Shown here: piece after piece, positions 1 to 10,494 of the stretch
How positions within the stretch are numbered: position 1 is the stretch's first letter
Layout of the letters: each line of letters starts with the position of its first letter
NCBI GenBank assembly: GCA_034440635.1
Contig: JAOTON010002091.1
Coordinates: 248,001 to 312,000, forward strand
Source: Lepas anatifera
Taxonomy: Eukaryota; Arthropoda; Thecostraca; Lepadidae
DNA length: 64,000 nucleotides
Direction: 5' to 3'
Program-made: the position numbers and the translations under genes
Notes under the pieces: model-generated
Databases searched by the model: none
What the model saw: only the letters and a program-made list of their open reading frames with translations
Told to the model about the DNA's origin: nothing

Positions 1-1515
1 ACCCCCCGGGGCCCATACCAGCTCAGGACATCCCAAGTACACAGATCCGCTCTGGGGCCCAAGATCAGCTCTTGGGCCCAAAGTAATTTCAGGGTCTCAA
101 GTCAGGTCAGGGGGCCAGATTAAGTCAGGGGCACTAAATCAGCTCAATGATCCCTCATCAGATCGGGGCCCAATCAGCTCAGGAGCCCCACAGCTGCTCA
201 GGGGACACCAGATCGGCCCATAGGGCATCAGATCAGCTTCTGGGACAAGGGATCAGCTTAGTGATCCCCGACCAGCTCGGGGCCCAGATCAGCTCGGGGG
301 TACCTAATTATGTTAGGTGGCACTTAATTAGCTCAGGAGCCCCATACACAGTGCCCCAGCTCAGGGGCATTGTGAGGCCAGCTCTGTGAGGCCAGCTCAG
401 CTTAGGGCTTAAGAGGTGCTCAGAAAATCACGTTAACAACCCAGGAGACGCAGGTCAGCTTAAAGGGCACCATATTAGCCCAAGGGCATCAGGCTAGCTC
501 AGAGGGCATCAGATGGGCTCAGGAGGCACAATGATTACTCAGCAAGCACTAGATCAACTCAGGGGCATTAGTTCAGCTCAGGGAGCAATATATCTGCTCA
601 GAGGCACCAGATCTATCAGTTCAGGGGCCCAGATAAACTCCTAGTCCCCAGACCAGAACGGGGGTCTAGATCAGCTCATGGTGCACCATATCAGCTCAGA
701 GGGCAAGGAACCAGCTCGGGGCCCAGATCAACTTGAGGGTACTAGATCAAGTCAGGGTGTACCCAATCAGCCCAGGAGCCCCATACCAGCTCAGGGGCCC
801 TCATCAGCCTCAGTGAGCCCAGTTCAGCTTAGTGCGCCAGAGCTGTTGAGGAAATTACTTAATCAACTCAGGAGGCCCAGATCAGCTTAAATGGCACCAT
901 ATTGGCTCAGGGGGCACAAAACTAACTCAGGGGGCACCAGGCTAGCTCAAGCGGCACCAGACTACCTCAGAGGGTATAAGATATGCTCAGGAGGCACAAT
1001 GATGGCTTAAGAGGCACCATATTGACTCAGGGGCATTAGTTTAGCTCAGGGGGCAACATATCTGCTCAGGGGGCACCAGATCAATCAGTAAGGGGGCTCA
1101 GCTCAGCTTCAAGCCCCCCAGACCAGGGCAGGGGCATAGATCAGCTCAGGGAACACAAGATCAGCTCAGTTTGCACCGGCCAGCTCAGGGGGCACCAGCT
1201 CATCTAAGGAGTCATCAATAACCAGCTCAGGGGCGTACCTGATCAGCTCAAGAGGCACCATATTGACTCAGGGGACAGCAGATCAACTCCTGGAGGCATG
1301 CAATCAGCTCAGGGGCCACATGTCAACTCAAAGGCACTAAAAGCAGCTAATAGGGCACCAGGTGGCTCGGAGGCATCAGACTAACTCAGAGAGCATTATA
1401 TTGGTTCAAGAGGCACAATGATTTGCTCAGGGGGCACCAGATTGACTCAAGGGGCACCAGATCAGCTAGGAGGGCACGTGATCAGCTGCTGCGGGGCACC
1501 AGATGAGCTATACTA
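1..1515. repeat. Degenerate ~20-bp minisatellite array
   Basis: A short motif close to GATCAGCTCAGGGGGCACCA recurs dozens of times with substitutions and small indels and occupies the whole left edge. It ends abruptly near 1510, where the sequence becomes AT-rich. Open frames inside are by-products of the repeat. The array may continue left of the window, and it is not part of the large tandem units that start at 2903. Confidence 0.9.
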
Positions 1516-2902
1516 ACTATACGTTACGTATACGTACTATATGAATTCGACCATTTATTTTAAAAAAGAAGAGAAAAATTTAAAGTCTGTATCAGGATTC
1601 ATAGTGAAATTACTCCGCATAAGATAGTAACTCCACTGCTTACGTTGTACTTGAGGACTCGTTTTACAGAATTAGAGATGGTCTGGTAGCCAGACTGGCA
1701 ACGAAAATTACGATTAGGGACCACAGGTAGCCACTTGGGTAACCACAAAGTTTTGCGTTTCTGGCGCCGGAGTAGCGAGAAGAAAACAGTCAGAAATACG
1801 TGTTGAAGCTGCTGTGTGGAGGGTATCTTACTTACTAAGAGGCTGTAGTTGAGCTAAATCAAAATAGGAGGTTTTGTTGTCAGTGGTAAACCCACAACCA
1901 AATCTTATATATTATGCCGCAGCCAGAGAAACGTAGGACAAAGTGAAGTCTGCTAGATCTCAAAAGCCCAGGAGAGTAGTGTGATTTGAGGGTGTCAATT
2001 AGAGCACACATTTTAATCAAGTGCGTGCGAAATATCCAAACTGTAGACCTGTGGAGATCAAGATGAGAGTTGCAAGTTCTGGCTTTGCACCTAGAAAATT
2101 ATATGCTGTTTGGTGCCCATGAAGTCAGGTAAACTGCAGGTAGGTTTCTTTGGTGCCTACCTAGGTCAGTCAATTCTATCAAATCAAGCTTAACAAAATT
2201 GTGATGATTCCACCAAAGTTTCCATTGAGCAGGTGAATGTGGTGATGCTCATTGATCTGCTTCAATCTTTCTAGGATTTGCTGGATGATGGTTGTGGTAT
2301 TAGGAGGTACTTGTCCTCTGGCTGAGTACGTATATTTGGTTGCAGGCATTGGATATATTGAAATTATCTGTATTCTTTTAACAAAATGTGAATTAAATGT
2401 ATCCTTCAAGTAGTTTAAGTCTCAGCGTGGTGACTGCTACAGTCAAATGGTGGTTGTCTGCTATCTTAGCAATGATAATATAAGCAATTATTGATCATAG
2501 CAAGCAGTTGCAGTAAGGGTACTAGACTCTGACAACACATATTATTTTGTCATGTCTTTTTGTATTAGGTATTTGATAATATTTTTGACTGATTAATATG
2601 CACAGCTAATGGACACATGCTTGTATTACAGCACATACAACTTGTAATCACTGCACATATACTTAACCTTTCGCTGTTTGGTACTAAGAGTATACTATAT
2701 GTAATTCATTAGTCTCTAAATCTCAATAAATTTAATTCCTTTCATACTTAAACTTTTTTAAGGTAAATTTTTACTCACTAAGACATATTTTCTGGGAGCA
2801 ATTTAAAGCCTCAGTTCACGCAAAAGTTTATTTCACTTCAGGTAGTCACGTTGGTCGCATCAAGGATATGTGGGTAGCCAACCTGAGATGTTCTTGACCT
2901 CT
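1516..2902. other. Single-copy AT-rich flank, no supported gene
   Basis: This stretch has no counterpart elsewhere in the window, so it lies outside the triplicated segment. A minus-strand frame at 2179-2409 has a stretch reading VPPNTTTIIQQILERLKQIN followed by LLNGNF. That faintly recalls the YRPPNT...GDFN region of LINE endonucleases, but it is too decayed to call. No splice-linked exons or RNA gene were seen. Confidence 0.5.
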
Positions 2903-2973
2903 GGGAATGCCCCCCTGCGTCGGCCAATGCTGAAGGGTCACAGGTGTAGGGTTAGTGGGAGCCGGTAAAATGT

Positions 2974-3051
2974 GGCGGAGTGTTCTAGTGGTTAGAGGCC
3001 CTGTCTCGTAATCAGGGGTGCGCGGTTTGAATCCGGGGTTGACTGCGGGAC
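2974..3051 (+). repeat. tRNA-Thr(CGT)-like SINE head, unit 1
   Basis: An A-box-like block (TGTTCTAGTGGTTAGAGG), an anticodon stem-loop with loop CTCGTAA (anticodon CGT, threonine) and a B-box-like block (GGTTTGAATCC) lie at tRNA spacing. The acceptor strands do not pair, and the T stem has a mismatch. It is therefore read as a tRNA-derived SINE or tRNA relic, not a working tRNA gene. The same module sits at the start of every unit. Confidence 0.6.
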
Positions 3052-3059
3052 ATTTATTA

Positions 3060-4815
3060 GTTATTTCAAAGAAAAGAATGATAACACTGACCTACAGTCT
3101 TATGAAGAGATACATTGAGAAGGAAACATGGTTTGCGTTCAGCACATTGTCATGCGGCTCTCCTGCACCGGTGGGGCGTTAGCCCAGGTCGCAGACCGGG
3201 GTCTTTCAAGTGAAGATAGGGTCAGTATAGGAGTAGTAAGGAACCGGTGTTTTATGTTTGGAGTGACGCCACCATGGATTTTAATTTGTACTTGATGAGT
3301 GATAAACTGCACAGTCATGCAACCAGCGTCTCAGTTTTAAATTTCTGGTAACACTACTGCATTTTAGTAGTAGATAATAAGGTTGCAAGCCCTCGGACTG
3401 TCATTTCGTGCACGACATGGCAATGCATGGCTTGGTATTAATCAACAGAAACACAACATGAGAGACGCTGCTTATCAATGTTACATAGCTGGCAATATTT
3501 TGATGCCTACAAATGTTTTCAAATCAGAAAAAAACGTCGATCCACAGACCAAAGTGCCCTAAGATGCTGCGTCTTTTTTATTTCGGATATTTTCTTTCAT
3601 TTGCTAGCCCCATTGAGAACGAACTGTTTAGGGGAGAATATACACATAATTCAGCTATCGTGTATATTTCTTGTTTTTATGCATCTCATGGACTGCATAA
3701 GTGTGGAGTATATAATGAGTTACCTTGCAGGCAGTGGCGTACACAAGGGGGCACTGGGGGGCGCAATCCCCCCGAAATGGCTGTGCCTATAGTTAATGCA
3801 TAGCCGAAGGCTGTTCCGAGGCAAAGGAAGGGGATACTAATAATAATTGGTGGCTCGAGGCAATGGCGGGGGATGCTCGAGCCACCAAAATGTTGTCCTG
3901 AATTCGCCCACTACTTGCAGGTATGTAAACATACATACATCGGAAAGGGGTCTGGCGTCAATGTGTCGTGGAGGGACCCTAAAGTACCCCCTCCAAAAGC
4001 CAATACGGTTAGAAAAACGCACGTTTGGGAATGTGTGGGACCGATCATGAAATACTTTATGCCCAATTTTCATCGACCTAACTCAATACCTTCAAGGTCA
4101 AACAAGGTTGAATTTCAAATCTGGGCGGTGCTGGGGACCTATTTGGAAATGCCGTTATTATATGCGGGAAAGAGCTGGGAATATTCTAAACGCAAAACAG
4201 ATCACAGAGAAAAGGTTCAACACAATGTGTTCTGAAAATTTTCGATCAAATTCATGTAAGTTTACTAATCTATGAGGTAAAAATATGAGATGTGCCCAAT
4301 AATGTACAATATAACTGGTACCATAGCACCCTTTGGGCGGAAAATGAGGGAAATGAGACCTTTAAAAAATACCGTTGTCCTTGGTCTGTGACATTGACTT
4401 TGAAACTGAAAAGCCTTAACTATGAATTCGTATCAGAGCATACGCCATGTTGAATAATGTCATCTAATCGGAATACTGGGGTTAATGACTTTGACCTGTG
4501 ATTTTGCACCTTGACTTTGATCTTCATGTAGGGTGGCCTTTAAAGGGAATGTGGCACCTGGGTCGAATCCAGGAATTTAGCGTAATGAGGGGTATGTTTA
4601 GGCGAAAATCATGAAAGCGCCCATGATTTCTCTGAAAAATGTGCAATGAGCTCAATATTTTGATTCTTAGAATGTTCACCTAGGGTGAAAAATAAACCCC
4701 CTGCCTGGGGATGACGCCATGATCTGGCAACTGCTACCATACCCTTCAAGGGCTTCAAGGGCTTCAAGGGCTTCGTTTGGCACCGTGACGTTAGCGCTGT
4801 CGTCACACCAACAGC
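3060..4815. repeat. Non-coding repeat-derived stretch, unit 1
   Basis: There is no gene here. A hAT-like terminus (CAGTGGCGTACACAAGG, from 3732) is followed by a GGGGGGCGC...CCCCCC palindrome; its partner end was not identified. From about 4080 to 4560 lies an interspersed repeat whose diverged relatives are at 38700-39150 and 56440-56870. Shared marks are a TAATGTACA...GGCGG/GAAATGAG block, a tract of TTGAC/TGACCT motifs and a TTCATGTAGGGTGGCCTT end. A short GGGCTTCAA triplication at 4745-4775 precedes the LINE-A 3' end. Confidence 0.6.
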
Positions 4816-5083
4816 TCATTTATTTCATTTCATTTATTCAGGCTTATCAGCAACATGTATGTGGAAACCCAATTACAGCTGAAGTCAAGCAATAAAACAG
4901 CACACCAATGAATATTTACAATGCAACCGTGTAACAATGTAATGCAACCTATTCCTGCAAGAGTAATATAAAACACTCGATATAAAAAATACACGAAGCT
5001 ATGAATATGAAGCAAATAAAAATACATCAGAAACACTGCAATACATCAAGACATGAAAAACGGCATAAAATAAGATAAGAAGC

Positions 5084-8000
5084 CTAAAATGGATGAGCTT
5101 TAACATATTTCCTCATCCTGGCTCTAAAACTGCTAAAGGTCGAAGCGTAGGGGTCTGCCTCGGGACAGCGTCCAAGATGGCCATTAAAAGCAATCGCTGC
5201 CCTGCGAAATAAGCCTCTTTTGACGGTCTCCACACGAGGCAGGGAAACATGTAAAAGGTGGCTTTGCATCCCCCTGGTTCGCCGCTGAGGTACATGGAGT
5301 GGGAAGCTCCCGAGCAGACAGGCGGAGTCCACCTTCCCGGTTATGATTTTGAGTACGAAGCAAATGTCGTACTGGAGTCTCCTCTGGGACAGACTGCTAA
5401 TTTTGAAGAGGTTTAAGAGATCATGGTATGACAAGGACTGAGATGGTCGAGATGTGTGAATGTTGGATGCGAGCCAAATCAAAAATTTATGTTGGACCCT
5501 GTCTAATCTGTCCAAATGACATCTTGCAACTCCGCCCCAGATGACACATCCATATTCCAGAATTGATCGAACATTGCCAAAATATGCAGCCAAAATTGGT
5601 CCTTCCTTAAGTCTTCCACCACCTCGGCCAGTCTGACGAGAGCGCATTAACCGACCCAACATCTTGTTTGCCTTGCTGACGATGATGTTTATATGCTCTG
5701 AAAAGTTCAATTTGGAATCTAACCAAATGCCGAGGTCGCGAACTTTGTCCATGTGCTCCAGAGGTGTGTTTCGAATTTTGTAGATTGCCGGGATGGGGTT
5801 CCTTTTTAAAGTGATTCTAAACGAATGTCATTTTGAGGGATTCAGATTTAGCTTCCAGGATTCGGACCACTTAGCCAATCTATCTAGATCAGCCTGGAGC
5901 AGTTCTGAGTCTTCGGGAGTATGAATTTGGTGGTAAAGCTTCACATCGTCAGCAAATAGCAAAGAATTTGTTTGAATTTCGTTTGGCAGATCATTAATGA
6001 ACAAGGCAAAGAGCAAAGGAGATATTTGACGACTGCCTTCCGGTGTTCCAGATCGTACATCCGTCCAATGAGAGCACTTTCCGTTTACGACAACCCGTTG
6101 TTTTCTCGAGCAAAGGAATGATTTAAGCCAGGACAGCGCTTTTCCAGACACATTATAAGATTTTTGAAGCTTATAGAGTAAGAGTTTATGATTCACGCTC
6201 TGAAAGGCCGCAGAGTAGTCAGTGTAGATTATGTCAGTTTGATGGCCGGAAGAGATAGAGTCCCACGCCGTTTTTAGAAGAGTTGCCAAATTAGAGTCAC
6301 ATGAGCGGCGCGGGACAAATCCGTGCTGATATTCAGACAGGACTGGTTGAACATGAGTGAGAAGGGTCTGATATACGCATCTCTCCAAAATTTTGCCGAA
6401 TAGCGGAAGCAGAGAGACACTTCGGTAATTTTGAGGTGATTTCCTAGATCTTTTTTTGAAAATCGGGACAATGTTGGCCTCCGCCCATCTTCCCGGGAAT
6501 ATCCCCTCTTCTATTAATTTCCTAAATAGGATGCAGAGAGGGAGCACCAGCTCGTCACGCAATTCCTTGACGACTCTAGCACTGATATCTTCAGGCCCGC
6601 AGGCCTTGTGCACCTGCAAATCATCCAAGACAGCTCGAACTGTTCCCTCTGATATTTCAAATCTGTCCAGAGACGGCAAGTTATACTCTGTGACAGTGGG
6701 GTAATCAGCAACATCAGGTGGGGTAAATTTTCTCGCGAAAGTATCGTTAAGCAGGTTGGCTTTTTGAATGTCATCATAGATTTCGTGTGTTCCATCTAAC
6801 AGTGATGCAATTCGTCCCTTATTCCCCCTGATGCACTGTAGGTACGACCAAAAACGTTTTGAATTTGTTTTAAAGTTTCCGATCATGCCCTGCAAATGCT
6901 TAAAATATTTGTGAGATGACAGAGTTTTGAATGATCGCCGCGTTTCCTCGAAATTTTGGATGGTCTGGTCATTCCTATTACGCTTCATACCCTTAAAAGC
7001 TCTTTCTTTCTCTCGCAGTGCACGCCTAACCTCAGCGTCAAACCAGGGGGGACATCGCCGGCGCAACGTGACAGTTGGCACATGATCGCGAATGGCGGCT
7101 CTCAGCACATCATAAAACATATCCACCGCCCCCTCAGCATTGAGGTTTAACAAAGCCTCCCAAGGTACAAGCTGTAGACTGCGCCTCATGCCGTCAAAAT
7201 CTGCTCTTTTATAGTTAAGTGCCGTTGACCTATTCACAAGGGGTGTTTGAGGTGCAACAACCCCTAATCTCACTGATAATTTCGGAATGGTCAGAGGGAA
7301 AAATACCACTTCTCACACAGGACTTCACGTGAGCACACCTAGAAAACGCTAAATCCAGAAAGTTGTTATTCCTTGTGGGTTCTGTAACACTTTGGCAGAG
7401 ACCAGCAATATCACATTTCTCTATCAGTAAGATAGCACGTTCCGACATTCGTTGATAAACAGGTGTGGACGAAAACGGCCCTGTCTCTACACTTCTGTAC
7501 CACTTAACATCTGGTGTATTAAAATCCCCAAAGCACACAAAAGGTCTTCGCGGATATCGGGCTGCAATGGCAGTCATCACCTCAAGAGAGTTCCTAAACA
7601 GATGTGAATCACCTGGGGCACAATAAAGAACACACGCGAGTAATTTGGTTGTCGTGCCGATCTCGATGACCAGCGACTCCGTTCCGTCAGTCTCTAAGTC
7701 TTCTCTCCTCGTGGAAGGAAGCCTGCTGGCAATAGCGCACGCCACTCCCCCGCGTGAGTTGGCCTGTCTCTTCTGTACCATGTGTGGTCCGGTAATGCCG
7801 ACTGTAGCTCCTCTGTTCCTACCGACTCGTCCAGCCAGGTTTCAGTCCAAGATATGATATATTTCTCAAGCTCTGTCGAACATGCCCTGAGTATGCCTAG
7901 TTTATTTCGTATGGAACGGACATTTTGAGTGATAATACAGAGTGTTTCTGTTTTTGCTTGAGGAGGTCCGGGATTCACCTCTACGTCTCCCGCTATAAGC

Positions 8001-8221
8001 AGTCGCGTCAAATTAAACGTTGAGGTAGAATTCGTGCTGTGCTTTACTGCACTATGAGAAAACATGGGGGCGCGCCCCAGCCTCTCTGTTCCTGGGTTCG
8101 CCACTGCCGGGGCAGCCACACGCCCGAGGGCATGTTGTCCATTCCGTCCTGTCGCTAATAGAACCAGCAACAGCCAGAGATGCATTGTAAAATTCGGATG
8201 CATGAAGTATTGAACCGCCAC
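5084..8221 (-). pseudogene. LINE-A polyprotein, dead copy in unit 1
   Basis: The protein reads 2A, then endonuclease (ITQNVRSIRNKLG, SWTETWLDES, GDFNTPDVKWY, SDHSEIISEI), then RT (NYRSVSLLPLFGKILERC, FADDVKLY). The 2A motif GDVEVNPGP is encoded at 7964-7990. The likely start is the ATG at 8065, or 8221 if the hydrophobic leader HLWLLLVLLATG is used. Lesions seen are the frameshift shared by all copies just after WYRRDR, an extra G near 7264, a TGT-to-TGA stop at 5827 and a 3-bp insertion in the RT (SGTPEGSRQIS). The RT core is also unusual: motif A reads TDYSAAFQSV where AFD is usual, and SGTPEGS replaces the common SGVPQGS. It cannot encode an active protein. Confidence 0.85.
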
Positions 8222-8283
8222 TCTCGCAGTCGATATATTTCACCGCTCAGACGGCGCGCTTAACCACTCGGCCACTGTCGCGT
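8195..8283 (-). repeat. tRNA-Ser/Leu-like module at LINE-A 5' end, unit 1
   Basis: On the minus strand, GTGGCCGAGTGGTTAAGCGC matches the A-box and D arm of class II (Ser/Leu) tRNAs. A long-variable-arm spacing is followed by a B-box-like GGCGGTTCAATACTTC. A CGCCG/CGGTG anticodon-like stem is present, but its loop is only 6 nt and the acceptor arm does not pair. It is a degenerate tRNA-derived sequence directly upstream of the LINE-A reading frame. A role as internal promoter is only a possibility. Confidence 0.55.
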
Positions 8284-8746
8284 TAGCTGCGGCGGGCAGT
8301 AGCTTTTAGCGCTCGTGGCCTGGCGAAATCTGGGCGCGGATTCTGATGCTTGGGTGACTGCTAGGACACCCTGACCAACACAGAGCCGGCTCTAATTTAC
8401 CTATACCGGATGCGTACAGCTTGAACAATGTTACACAAAGACTAAGGCACCACCAGAGACCTTCTTCACCATAGGTTGCAGAAGATTGCCGCGTAGTTCT
8501 TGCATAATCTCTTATAAATGACGCAGCGTGCTACACCCGTCCGTCACCGTCGGCGTTCCACCACGACTGAGAAATGCTGAGAAATGTGGCCGCTTGGCTG
8601 GTGTGAACTTTGGGTACATTTCATGTAGGGTTTTAGCTTTTTTTCCACGGAAATTTTGAGTTTCAAGACAAATGATATATTGAGTAACGGGTTCTCCGGC
8701 ATGCTTTACAACTTGGCTACCTCAGTTAAAATCACATTATAAAAGG
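8284..8746. other. Non-coding flank 5' of LINE-A, unit 1
   Basis: This stretch is conserved in units 2 (37799-38260) and 3 (55521-55983). No coding frame, repeat structure or RNA was recognised. Part of it may be 5' UTR of LINE-A. It ends at an AAAAGG copy flanking the insertion at 8747. Confidence 0.5.
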
Positions 8747-10249
8747 TGCCTAATTCGACGCTTGCTTCTCGACATGCATTGTTCACCAGTCATCTCCCGG
8801 ATTTTCTATTTGCTTCTCACAGCAATATGCTGCGAAATGTTCGGTCCGCGCGATAGGGTACCGTTCCTGAAACAGCCTCCGGGCCACCTCCAGACTGCAG
8901 AACTCCAGACTCGGCCACCGCCTCCCGTGGTGCCGCGGTAAATCATCAGCCATGGGCACAGGGCAGCGGCGGTGAGCGCTGTTACCCCGAGAGCTGCCGC
9001 GGCGGCCCGCGGACTTGGCACCGAGCTGGCTCACTTGTTTGTACTGTGTGCTCATTTTGTTGGTCGCGTGTGTCCCGTGATGGCCAGTGCAGCGGTCCCT
9101 CAGTGTCCAACAGTCGCCTGTGGTTGCGATGTCTAGTTCCGCGGCGGTTGTGATTGTGACGATGCGCTGGATGTTTTGCCGTGGTTGTGAATTGCAGACG
9201 CGGATCCGGCCACTGTATTTGTGAATCCGCCGCCGCTACTAGCGCTTTTTTTGTTTCAAAGTCGCGGTACCAGCTAGCCGCTTCTCCGCTATCGCCATCT
9301 TTTATGCTAAAGCGTCACTAAAGTGCTATTCCCAAAAAACGCATTTGTGCTGTTTTAAATCAGCGTAGAGAACAACTTGTTATCCATAAATAACATAAAA
9401 TTTACAGTTTCTGGGAATATGCAGATTACGGAGGTGTAACAGACATGAACTGGTGATTCAGTTTTTAGGGGTAGCGGTTCCATTAAACGGCTATCGGCAG
9501 CAGTTTCGAATTGGGGTCGGCTACTCCGCTTCTTTGAGAAACCGGTACCGCCCCTCGCGCGTCGTGCGGCGGCTGGGGGTTGTGAGGAGCTTTCACTGCC
9601 GCGCCGCCCGTGTGTCGCGCTCCGAGTTTGACCTGCCGCGCACTTGCCACCTACCTGCCGGAACTTCCTCCCCGTGACACGTCTAACGGGGTCCCGTTTG
9701 GACAGTGCCGCGTTTTCCTTAGTCGCCACCGACGTGTACCACCGCCTGTAAGCGATGGCGACCGGACCGCACTGCTGGGTATACTGCAGTAGCTGACGCT
9801 GTGGACGACTGTGCTTGTGCTGTCGCAGCTCCCGTAGGAGGCTGCTGCGACAAAGACCTGGGACCACGTGTGCGATAGCTTCGCTTGGTGTGTGGGGTGG
9901 CCCCCTTTGGTGCGGTGCCAAAACCAACGATCCGGACGGCGATAGGACTGGTGATGGGTCCGCTCTGGCGAATCCCCCCGAGCGGCGAGTCGGCAGCGGT
10001 CCGTCAAGTCGACATATCTCTGTTGCTTACTGTGCCTCGGTGCTGCTGGGCACTGAGAATGCTTCTTTCAAAGACGATGTGTAAACACAAGTGCATGGGT
10101 CTACCCATTGCTTCAAGCCTACCTTCATGCTGCTGTATGGAGTTTGGTGCTTTTTAGATCTCGGGGAGGGTGGATTAAGTGCTGTCGCCTGGGTGTGTGT
10201 ACTTGATGGATGTTTTTACTGTGAAATATATGTGTATGGACCCAAAAGG
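8747..10249. mobile_element. Unit-1-specific 1.5-kb GC-rich insertion
   Basis: Units 2 and 3 run straight from the LINE-A flank into the segment that here resumes after 10249, so this block is an insertion private to unit 1. AAAAGG occurs at both edges (8741-8746 and 10244-10249) and once at the empty site, consistent with a 6-bp target duplication. No terminal inverted repeats and no poly(A) or LINE-type tail are visible at either end. The block is far richer in GC and CpG than its surroundings, like a promoter or first-exon region. Sub-blocks at 9236-9300 and 9465-9560 contain TAGCGG/AGCGCTTTTT motifs that resemble the repeat near 15300. Its class is unknown. Confidence 0.75.
8783..9055 (-). 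CDS. Hypothetical 90-aa frame in the GC-rich insertion
   Basis: This is a minus-strand frame from an ATG at 9055 to a stop at 8783. It is rich in Arg, Gly and Ser at first, then has a more protein-like end (LEVARRLFQERYPIARTEH ... ENPGDDW). An overlapping frame (8806-9021) has a hydrophobic stretch, ALGVTALTAAALCPWLMIY, like a small membrane protein, so the true frame is uncertain. No family was recognised. It could be the captured first exon of a host gene with its CpG-rich promoter to the right. It is equally possible that neither frame is expressed. Confidence 0.25.
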   Translation of the reverse strand: MSTQYKQVSQLGAKSAGRRGSSRGNSAHRRCPVPMADDLPRHHGRRWPSLEFCSLEVARRLFQERYPIARTEHFAAYCCEKQIENPGDDW

Positions 10250-10494
10250 AGCCACATTCCCTTTAAATATAACCCGATTATATGACGTTATTACGGCACT
10301 ACTCGGTCCACAGTGCAGGCAGACTGGTGCAATTTAAAGAAAAAAGTTAGGTCTGACTTTAAAAGTGCGGAAAATATATTTTCAAAGCTGTTTCACCAAT
10401 CGACTTGCTAATGAATTCTCTCAGATATGACTATGTAGCGTTTTCTGGCACCGAACGATCTCCAGCCACTTTGGAAAAATAGATGGGGGACTTA
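10250..10494. repeat. Remnant of interspersed repeat, truncated in unit 1
   Basis: This matches the first part of the repeats at 38256-38505 and 55979-56235 (CCCGATTATATGACGTTATTACGGC and onward). The remaining 1.45 kb kept by unit 2 is missing here. The junction reads CTTAAAACACCACAG, and both parental ends share AAAAC, so the loss looks like a microhomology-mediated deletion. Confidence 0.7.

Larger units (their letters stand above)
4816..8283 (-). mobile_element. LINE-A copy 1 (2A-peptide non-LTR retrotransposon)
   Basis: The 3' end is at the left, where the minus strand ends in an A-rich tail of the form AATAAATGAAATGAAAT. The element then contains, from 3' to 5', a reverse transcriptase, an endonuclease-phosphatase-type endonuclease, a 2A skipping peptide, and a tRNA-Ser/Leu-like module at the presumed 5' end. 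Length and order fit a CR1/jockey-like single-ORF LINE. The same insertion sits at the same place in units 2 and 3, so it was there before the segment was duplicated. The exact 5' end is uncertain. Confidence 0.85.

Noticed and set aside
1..1515. CRISPR-like array
   Set aside because: The repeats are contiguous and degenerate with no unique spacers, and the context is eukaryotic.
2179..2409. LINE endonuclease fragment on the minus strand
   Set aside because: Only a faint PPNT...NF pattern; too decayed to separate from chance.
2974..3051. Functional tRNA-Thr gene
   Set aside because: The acceptor strands do not pair and the T stem has a mismatch; better explained as a tRNA-derived repeat.
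3478..4235. Short frames near the unit starts (also 33119-33352, 50773-51471)
   Set aside because: They run through hAT-like termini and interspersed repeats, and their frames change between units.
3732..8106. One composite hAT element with CAGTGGCG ends at 3732 and 8106
   Set aside because: The two ends are in inverted orientation and alike for 8 bp, but beyond that agreement is loose, and the right one lies inside LINE-A coding sequence; no target duplication was found.
9355..10285. Several overlapping frames in the GC-rich insertion
   Set aside because: Open frames on both strands are expected in CpG-rich DNA; none has a recognisable domain or conserved counterpart.
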